Shown here: piece by piece, positions 5,868 through 13,000 of the stretch | Position numbering within the stretch: position 1 is the stretch's first letter | Layout: each line of letters opens with the position of its first letter | Origin: JBDKGH01 sp039798265 | Lineage (GTDB): Bacteria; Bacteroidota; Bacteroidia; Flavobacteriales_D; Sanyastnellaceae | Length of the DNA: 22,136 nucleotides | Direction of reading: 5' to 3' | Assembly (NCBI GenBank): GCA_039798265.1 | Contig: JBDKGH010000040.1 | Location: forward strand, 1 to 22,136 | Notes under the pieces: generated by a model | The model's input: only the letters and a program-made list of their open reading frames with translations | Database searches by the model: none | Told to the model about the DNA's origin: nothing | Translations under genes and position numbers: made by a program

Positions 5868-8795
5868 ATGTCTGAATCAAAAGGACCGCAAAGATTAGGT
5901 AAAGCAGCTGTCGCTCTAGGCGTTGGTAAGGATACCATTGTCGAATTTTTGGCCAAAAAAGGCTTCACCATCGAGAACAATCCGATGGCGAAACTAGAGG
6001 CTGAGATAATGGAAATTCTTTCTGCCGAATTTTCTACTGACCAAAAGGCGAAGGAGAAAACAGCAGCAGTAGCGGCCAAAACAAAAGAGTCGCGTGAGAC
6101 GATCACCTTGGAAGATACCAAGAAGAAGAAAACGGACACTCGCGACGACGAAGAGCCAGAAATTGATCTGGATCGTTTCAAGCGTAAACCAGAAGCTCCA
6201 AAAGCTACACCCGTAGTTGAGGTGGCCCCAGAGCCTACCCCAGAGCCTGAAGTAGCTCCAGTAGAAGAGCCTATAGCCCCTCCGGTTGCAGTTAATAACG
6301 ACCCGGTGATTACACCCATCCCTGAAGAAGAGCGTAACACTTCTATGGGCGATGTAAAAGTATTGGGCAAAATTGACCTTTCCGCTTTGGAAAAACCAAA
6401 GAGCAAAGGCAAGAAAAAAGCCGACACTCCTGCTCCTGCTGCAGAAGAAAAGAAACCAGCTAAAGGCAAGAAAAAAGAGGAGGTAGCTCCTGCTCCTGCC
6501 CCTGTTGAAGAGCCAGTAGCGGAAGCTGCACCAGTAGTGCCGCCAGTGGTAGAAGTGCCACAGGAAGTGAAGGCCGTTCCTGAAGAAAAAGAATTGATCC
6601 GTGTGAAAGTAGAAAAGTTGGCGGGTACCAAAGTGATGGGCCGCATTGAACTTCCTACCTCACCGGAGAAGAAGAAAGAAGCTCCTAAGACTACACAAGA
6701 AAGCAATGCGGAAAAACGCAAGCGCAAACGTGTAGGAAAAGTGGACATCAATAGTCCACAACCAGGGGGCGGCGGTCAACCAGGTGGCGGTGGTCACCAA
6801 GGCGGAAACCGCAACAACAATAACAACAACAACAATCGTCCTAATCGACCTAATCAGGGTGGTGGCAATAGAACACCAGAACAAAAACCTGCATTGAACG
6901 AACAGGACATTCAAAATCAGATTAGAGAAACCCTTGCCCGCCTTGGTGGTCCGGGTAAATCTAAATCTTCGAAATTCCGTCGTGAAAAACGTGACCAAGT
7001 TGCTCGTCGTCAAGAAGAGCAAGCGATGCGCGAACAAGCAGAAAGCTCAATTTTGAAGCTTACCGAGTTTGTGACCGTATCCGAATTGGCCACTATGATG
7101 AACAGAAGCCCCACTGAGATCATTCAAGTGTGTATGCAACTGGGAATCTTTGCCTCCATCAACCAACGATTGGACGCAGAGACGATTCACATCATTGCGG
7201 AAGAGTTTGGATTTGAAGTACAATTTGTAAGCGCTGAAGTAACGGAAACCGTTGCGGAAGAACCTGATGCTCCCGAGGATTTGGTTTCACGTCCACCGGT
7301 AGTTACCGTAATGGGTCACGTTGACCATGGTAAAACATCGTTGCTTGACTTTATACGAAGCGCTAACGTAGTAGCTGGTGAGGCCGGTGGTATTACGCAG
7401 CACATTGGTGCATACAACGTGAAGTTGGCCAATGGCAAGAGTATCACCTTCTTGGATACACCAGGTCACGAAGCCTTCACGGCGATGCGTGCACGTGGTG
7501 CTCAGGTAACAGACCTTGCCATCATCGTAATCGCTGCTGACGACAGTGTAATGCCTCAAACAAAAGAGGCCATTAGTCACGCACAAGCAGCAGGCGTACC
7601 CATGATTTTTGCTTTCAACAAGATAGATAAACCCGATGCTAATCCTGAACGTTTGCGTGAGCAGTTGGCTCAATTGAACGTATTGGTAGAAGAATGGGGT
7701 GGTAAATACCAAAGCCAAGAGATTGCTGCGAAAAAAGGATTGAACGTAGATAAGCTACTTGAAAAAGTTTTGCTCGAAGCGGAAATTCTAGATTTAAAGG
7801 CCAATCCATCTAAGCGTGCAGTAGGAACTGTAATTGAATCGTCTTTGGATAAAGGACGCGGATATGTGGCTACGATGCTTGTAGAAGGTGGAACCCTTCA
7901 TGTAGGAGATCCTATTTTGGCGGGTCAGTGGAGCGGTCGTGTAAAAGCGATGTTCAACGAGCGTGGTATGAAAGTAAATGAAGCAGGCCCTGCTACTCCC
8001 GTATCGATTCTCGGATTTGAAGGTGCGCCGAATGCCGGTGACAAATTCTATGCGATGGAAGACGAGCGCGAGGCACGCAACTTGGCAACAAAACGCCAGC
8101 AGCTTCAACGCGAGCAGCGCGAGCGCACCAAGAAACACCTCACCATCGAGGAGATTGGTCGTCGTATTGCTTTGGGAGATTTCAAAGAATTGAATTTGAT
8201 TGTAAAAGGAGACGTGGACGGTTCAGTAGAAGCGTTGGTGGACTCTTTGCAAAAACTTTCTACCGAGAAAATCCAAGTGCGCATCATTCACAAAGGCGTG
8301 GGACAAATTTCGGAATCAGACGTATTGTTGGCGACTGCATCAGACGCGATAATCGTTGGTTTCCAAGTGCGCCCAAGTCCAAGTGCCCGCAAATTGGCCG
8401 AAACGGAAGAGATTCAAATTCGCCTCTACTCGATCATCTACAAAGCGATCGAAGAAATCAAAGAAGCGATGGAAGGTATGCTTTCAGCAAAAATCGAGGA
8501 GCAGATCACTGGTACCATCGAAATTCGCGAAGTATTCAAAATTTCCAAAGTGGGAACCGTTGCCGGTGCCTACGTGCAGGACGGAAAAGTGGATCGCAAG
8601 AGCCGAGTGCGCGTTATTCGCGATGGCATCGTGATCCATACCGGAGCATTGGGATCTTTGAAACGCTTCAAGGACGATGTAAAAGAAGTAGCCCGCGGTT
8701 ACGAGTGTGGTTTGAACCTCGAGAAGTTCAACGACATACAAGTAGGCGACATCATCGAAGCCTTCGAAGAAGTAGAAGTAAAACAAACGCTCTAA
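5868..8795 (+). CDS. infB: Translation initiation factor IF-2
   Basis: IF2 is the GTPase that places initiator tRNA on the ribosome and promotes subunit joining. The 975-residue protein starts with an IF2-N type helical domain (about 1-55). A long low-complexity linker follows (about 60-390), with Ala/Pro/Glu/Lys repeats, a Gly-rich stretch and an eight-Asn run. A second IF2-N-like domain lies at about 395-455. The G domain shows GHVDHGKT (483-490), GGITQHIG (about 507), DTPGHE (about 530) and NKID (about 584). Domains II to IV fill the remainder, through the terminal VGDIIEAFEEVEVKQTL. The linker is longer than in many phyla but typical of Bacteroidota. It ends the rimP operon, with a terminator about 32 bases downstream. 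Confidence 0.98.
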   Translation: MSESKGPQRLGKAAVALGVGKDTIVEFLAKKGFTIENNPMAKLEAEIMEILSAEFSTDQKAKEKTAAVAAKTKESRETITLEDTKKKKTDTRDDEEPEIDLDRFKRKPEAPKATPVVEVAPEPTPEPEVAPVEEPIAPPVAVNNDPVITPIPEEERNTSMGDVKVLGKIDLSALEKPKSKGKKKADTPAPAAEEKKPAKGKKKEEVAPAPAPVEEPVAEAAPVVPPVVEVPQEVKAVPEEKELIRVKVEKLAGTKVMGRIELPTSPEKKKEAPKTTQESNAEKRKRKRVGKVDINSPQPGGGGQPGGGGHQGGNRNNNNNNNNRPNRPNQGGGNRTPEQKPALNEQDIQNQIRETLARLGGPGKSKSSKFRREKRDQVARRQEEQAMREQAESSILKLTEFVTVSELATMMNRSPTEIIQVCMQLGIFASINQRLDAETIHIIAEEFGFEVQFVSAEVTETVAEEPDAPEDLVSRPPVVTVMGHVDHGKTSLLDFIRSANVVAGEAGGITQHIGAYNVKLANGKSITFLDTPGHEAFTAMRARGAQVTDLAIIVIAADDSVMPQTKEAISHAQAAGVPMIFAFNKIDKPDANPERLREQLAQLNVLVEEWGGKYQSQEIAAKKGLNVDKLLEKVLLEAEILDLKANPSKRAVGTVIESSLDKGRGYVATMLVEGGTLHVGDPILAGQWSGRVKAMFNERGMKVNEAGPATPVSILGFEGAPNAGDKFYAMEDEREARNLATKRQQLQREQRERTKKHLTIEEIGRRIALGDFKELNLIVKGDVDGSVEALVDSLQKLSTEKIQVRIIHKGVGQISESDVLLATASDAIIVGFQVRPSPSARKLAETEEIQIRLYSIIYKAIEEIKEAMEGMLSAKIEEQITGTIEIREVFKISKVGTVAGAYVQDGKVDRKSRVRVIRDGIVIHTGALGSLKRFKDDVKEVARGYECGLNLEKFNDIQVGDIIEAFEEVEVKQTL
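6813..6836 (+). repeat. Asn-coding trinucleotide repeat inside infB
   Basis: Eight consecutive AAC/AAT codons (two AAC, AAT, four AAC, AAT) encode an Asn run in the unstructured IF2 linker. Gain or loss of units would keep the frame. Confidence 0.9.
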
Positions 8796-8826
8796 TTCGA
8801 TTAACCCTTTTTAGAGTAAGAGATAT

Positions 8827-8859
8827 AAAAAGCTGTGAGAGTAATTTCACAGCTTTTTT
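8827..8859 (+). terminator. Intrinsic terminator after infB
   Basis: AAGCTGTGA (8830-8838) pairs perfectly with TCACAGCTT (8847-8855) around an 8-base loop and is followed by T residues to 8859. It ends the rimP-nusA-infB transcript and rules out upstream GTG starts for pssA. Confidence 0.9.
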
Positions 8860-8872
8860 CATTTACAGCCCT

Positions 8873-8880
8873 TACCTTTG
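8873..8880 (+). promoter_or_regulatory. Candidate -7 promoter element of pssA-purS
   Basis: TACCTTTG is a full TAnnTTTG match just 14 bases after the infB terminator and 8 bases before the pssA ATG. A start about 6 to 7 bases downstream would give a leader of only 2 to 3 bases. No -33 element is clear. Confidence 0.5.
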
Positions 8881-8888
8881 CTCGGCTT

Positions 8889-9626
8889 ATGCGCAAACAC
8901 ATACCCAACCTATTTACGCTCGGCAATTTGCTGTGCGGTTCTATGGCCACCTTGGCCGTGGCCAGCACCAACCATTTGCACCCAGCTGTTTTGCTCATTT
9001 TCGTTGCTGCCTTTTTGGATTTACTCGATGGTGCCGTGGCACGTGCACTCAAGGTAGACGGACCCTTAGGAAAGGAACTCGACTCATTAGCAGATGTTGT
9101 TTCCTTCGGATTAGCACCAACGGCTATCGCCTTTAGTATGATGAGCGAAAGTACCTATGGGGAATATGTGTTTGAGCTCGCCTTAGGGCAAACCCTTTTA
9201 CCCCTGAGCGCTTTTGCGATAGTGCTCGGAGCAGCTTACCGTTTGGCCAAATTCAACATCGATACCACGCAAAGCAAGGAGTTTAAAGGTCTGCCCTCAC
9301 CGGCGGCTGGATTATTTTGGGCATCGCTAGCTGTAGTAGAATTTTCTAGCACAGAACCTATCCATTGGCTTTCTCCATCCGTAGTTGCGTTACTTTCTGT
9401 AGTCGTGGGTCTATTAATGATTTCCAACATCCGAATGTTTTCTTTCAAATTCAGTCATTTCGGGTGGAAAGGAAATGAACTGCGCTATGGCTTTTTGATG
9501 TTGATTCCCGTCGTGATTTTTTTCTCTGGAATGGTATTGAATTTATATGCGCTCACCGTTCCGATTCTCTTACTTTTGTACGCAACAATTTCAACTGTTC
9601 GACACTTCGTTATTCCTAAACCATGA
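8889..9626 (+). CDS. pssA: CDP-diacylglycerol--serine O-phosphatidyltransferase
   Basis: This membrane enzyme exchanges CMP of CDP-diacylglycerol for serine, making phosphatidylserine, the precursor of phosphatidylethanolamine. The 245-residue protein contains the complete CDP-alcohol phosphatidyltransferase signature, starting DLLDGAVARAL near residue 43 and ending with the spaced GKELDSLAD. All four Asp residues expected of the active site are present. About seven to eight hydrophobic segments follow. The ATG at 8889 gives the usual start MRKHIPNLFTLGN; an upstream GTG would place the terminator inside the gene. The stop overlaps the purS start as ATGA. The gene may be read from a nearly leaderless transcript. 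Specificity for serine rather than another alcohol rests on the PssA-like N-terminus (NLFTLGNLLCG) and length. Confidence 0.93.
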   Translation: MRKHIPNLFTLGNLLCGSMATLAVASTNHLHPAVLLIFVAAFLDLLDGAVARALKVDGPLGKELDSLADVVSFGLAPTAIAFSMMSESTYGEYVFELALGQTLLPLSAFAIVLGAAYRLAKFNIDTTQSKEFKGLPSPAAGLFWASLAVVEFSSTEPIHWLSPSVVALLSVVVGLLMISNIRMFSFKFSHFGWKGNELRYGFLMLIPVVIFFSGMVLNLYALTVPILLLLYATISTVRHFVIPKP

Positions 9627-9874
9627 AATTCAAAGCAGACATCGATGTAATGCCTTTGGAGGCCTTATTGGATCCACAAGGTAAAGCCGTTACTCAATCC
9701 ATGACTAACCTCGGATTACCTGAAATTACAGGTGTTCGCATTGGCAAACACATGACTCTATTTGTAGAGGCAGCCGATAAAAAAGCAGCGGAAGCTAAGG
9801 TAGATGAAGCCTGTAAAAAGCTTCTCTGCAACGAGATTATGGAATACTATCGTTTTAATGTGGTAGAAGCGTAA
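9623..9874 (+). CDS. purS: Phosphoribosylformylglycinamidine synthase subunit PurS
   Basis: PurS is the small subunit that bridges PurL and PurQ in the three-part FGAM synthase, the fourth step of purine synthesis. The 83-residue protein matches the family over its length: a beta strand, then DPQGKAV, then a GLPEITGVRIGKH segment and C-terminal CKKLLCNEIMEYY. The ATG at 9623 overlaps the pssA stop by four bases, so translation is probably coupled. A strong terminator follows. Its presence predicts that this genome encodes small PurL and separate PurQ elsewhere rather than only the single long FGAM synthase. The pairing with a phospholipid gene gives no functional link that I can see. Confidence 0.93.
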   Translation: MKFKADIDVMPLEALLDPQGKAVTQSMTNLGLPEITGVRIGKHMTLFVEAADKKAAEAKVDEACKKLLCNEIMEYYRFNVVEA

Positions 9875-9894
9875 GTATTTTATCCCTATCAGCT

Positions 9895-9926
9895 AGGAGG
9901 ATTTCGATGAAGTCCTCCTTTTTTTT
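9895..9926 (+). terminator. Intrinsic terminator after purS
   Basis: AGGAGGATTT (9895-9904) pairs with AAGTCCTCCT (9910-9919), one T-G wobble, loop CGATG, followed by T residues to 9926. Confidence 0.9.
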
Positions 9927-9942
9927 GTCCTGCATTTTTACC

Positions 9943-9974
9943 CAAAATAAAAGGCGACACCGTTGTGTCGCCTT
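9943..9974 (-). terminator. Intrinsic terminator of the 1919-residue surface protein gene
   Basis: AAGGCGACAC (9951-9960) pairs perfectly with GTGTCGCCTT (9965-9974) around a CGTT loop. On the minus strand it is followed by a TTTTATTTT-type tract (complement of 9943-9952). It lies about 80 bases past the stop, back to back with the purS terminator. A smaller GCGAG/CTCGC hairpin lies between it and the stop. Confidence 0.85.
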
Positions 9975-10053
9975 CTACTTGTAATTTTACAGGAGCGAGT
10001 AACCATTTCTCGCCCCAACCTTGGCATAACACCGAAGATTTAACTAGACTGAT

Positions 10054-13000
10054 TTATTGAACCACCAGTCTATGTGTAACCACCTTATCACCAATAACCA
10101 CTTGTAGAGAGTACAAGCCCTTAACCAATTCTTTTTCGAAATCAACATATATTGAAGAAGCTCCGCCATCAACGATTACTTGCTTCGTTTGGCAAAGGCT
10201 ACCTTTTGCATCGAGCACTTTAACCAGAAGAGATTCCTCTTTGTTGATATTCAAAACAATATTTACACCCATTCCATCATTCGGGTTTGGATAGATGAAC
10301 TGTTCATTTTCTAAACGATCCATTTTTTCTAGCATCGCTTCTTCATTTTCTTCTTGAATAGGCATAGAAGAGCCAGCCATGACTAGAGTCTGATCTAAGC
10401 TACCAAAGTCACCTTCAATAGTTCCAAAAACCGGAGCAATCTCTACATTGTATGTTGCACCACTTTGAAGTAAACCAGGATATGCCAGATTCACATTGGC
10501 CAATGATAAGAATCGGTTACCATTTGCACCATCAACATAAACAGTAAGTCCAGTTGAAGGAGTCAACTGTGTGATTGCCCAACGGTATTTCGTAGCGCCA
10601 CAAATCCAACGATCGGCACCTATTGTGCTATTCAAATATCGAACGTTCGGTGAAGCATCCGAAGCACGCACGTTCAATTCATTTTGAGCTTGCACAGTCA
10701 GCGTGCAGGTTTCTACACCTTCTACAGTAACCACGTTCATATTAGAAGCAGCATCCATGAGTTGGTAAACCGAACTAATTCTAACAGAATATTGACGACC
10801 GTAGGCCAATCCAACGACGTTGCTCATGGTAACGCTCGTGCTACCAGAGGTTGTATTTCCAGTGAACACATCTACAACAGGATCTTGAGTTGTTGGAATC
10901 TCCGTGAACTCATAAATATATCCTGAAGCACCTGTATAAGCGGCTTTGAATGCTGAACACAAAGAAGAGAAATTATTAGAAACGTTATTGCAACGAGAGC
11001 CGCTCAGCTTTTGTATACAAACCGCAGACTCGCCTACTGAAGTTCCACTGACATTTTTAATTGCAATAAAATAATCTTGACCAACCACCAAAGCAGAAGC
11101 GATCAAAATTTCACCGCCCACACCCGCAACATCATTTTCTGTATATAGCGATGAGCCGACAGCATTTTGTAATTCAATCGCAATATCATTATTGGTTGAA
11201 TTCACGGCTATTCTGCATGCCGTAGTTGTAGCCGTGAAGCGGTACCATACATCTTGACCAGCTGTCACCGGTGAGGTAATCGATGATTCAGGAGAATCCC
11301 CTGCATTGGTAAGATCAGTTACGATGTTATTATTGAAACAACTTGGATAAGTCGTTGGAGCAATTACTTGCGCATGAGCACGAGTATCATTATCAGGTAC
11401 ATTTAAACATGCATCATCGATAAATGTATCACAATCGTTATCAAGACCATCACAATCTTCAACAGCAGAAAAATATACCAGATCATTTGTATCGTCACAA
11501 TCGCCAGATAAGCTCACATAACCTAAAGGTTGAGTGCAATAGATTAAAGAATTTGTTGCATCACCATAGCCATCATTATCTAAATCTCGGTACCACACTT
11601 GACCGTAGCAAGGCGCTAGATCTACACCACGGAAGGCCGTGTTTGTTGGTGCAGTAGCCAAGGTACTAACAACGGGAGTAGTGATACCCGAATCTGTTAA
11701 GCGAACTAATCTACTTTGACCTGTTAGAGGAGCGGTAATTGCATAAATGACAGGGAATACTTCAGAGTAATAATCAACATATAAACTTCTTACTCCAGTT
11801 GAAGAACCTACCGAAATGGTGTAAGAAAGTGACCAAACACCATTGTTGTTTACCCATTTCTGGATACCTCCTGCAGATGAAGTGCGATCGTCCGCAACAT
11901 AACAAACAGTCAAAGATGAATTGAAATCAAAGTCATACGGACTTGGTCCAGCAGTAGTGCCCATGTTAATTACTGGCACAGCCGCCGTCGCAGAAGTTGG
12001 CAGTCCAGATCCTACTTTATAAATACCGATACCTGGGCTATTAGAAGCCGTGCTGAAGTAAACTTCATTATTCACGATTTTTACCACACGTGTATTCGCG
12101 GGACTATTAGAGATATTCGAAGCTGCCGAAGCAGAACCAAAATAATTGATACCGCCTGTAGTAGTGCTATTTCCTGATCCGTAATAATTGTTTCCAGCTT
12201 TAGCGGCGCTTCTAAAATTGTCGCCCGAGTAAAAAACAGAACTTGCAAAAGGACGACTCCATTGGAGGTTAATATCCAACTCACCAATAACACGGTTAAT
12301 GGCTAACGAAGTTGATCCAGTAACACTAGCAGTTCCCGCTACAACGTCCAATCCGGCAATGACAACAGACAAACCATCCGCTGAGCGATTAAGCTGAAGG
12401 TTTGAAGTAGCTGATCCACTATTGGTAAGTTTCAACGAGCCTGTCGTAGGAATTGCAAAGGAATAAACAGGAGCGGATTGATTACCCGTGAGTGGGTTGT
12501 ACTCATCAAAGAAAACAGCAGTACTACTGCTCGAAAGCGCAGCACTTCCTGCACCTACTCGAGATATGATTAGATCCCCTGCTACAAAACCAGAAGGATA
12601 GACACAGCCATTATTGTTACAATTTGCACCGGAGTTATAGTTTAGGGCATTTATATCTGTGCATCCATCGACACGACCTGGGTCAACTACGAAATCACAG
12701 TTATTGTCAATTCCATCACAAATGTTTGACTGAAGAAGAGATTCAGTAATAGAAGGATTGATCGCCGCATTTGTATCATCGCAATCGCCACCAATATTGA
12801 TGTAACCACCTGGATTTGTGCACTGATTAAGCACTGAAGCATCTAAACCAAAGCCATCACCATCAGCGTCTAAATACCAATTTAGTGTGTTGAAGTCACA
12901 GCCTTCGTTACAGGTAGCAAGTGGGTTGTAATTACAAGCCAATGCGTTATTACAACCAGCAACCGATCCTTCATCAATAGTTAAATCACAATCGTTATCT

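Noticed and set aside
5855..6751. Long minus-strand open frame opposite the 5' part of infB
   Set aside because: It is a shadow of the repetitive Ala/Pro/Lys codons of the IF2 linker: Ser/Thr/Gly/Ala-rich, no family features, opposite a certain gene.
8835..8888. In-frame GTG extension of PssA
   Set aside because: It starts inside the infB terminator and upstream of the likely promoter; the ATG at 8889 gives the family N-terminus.
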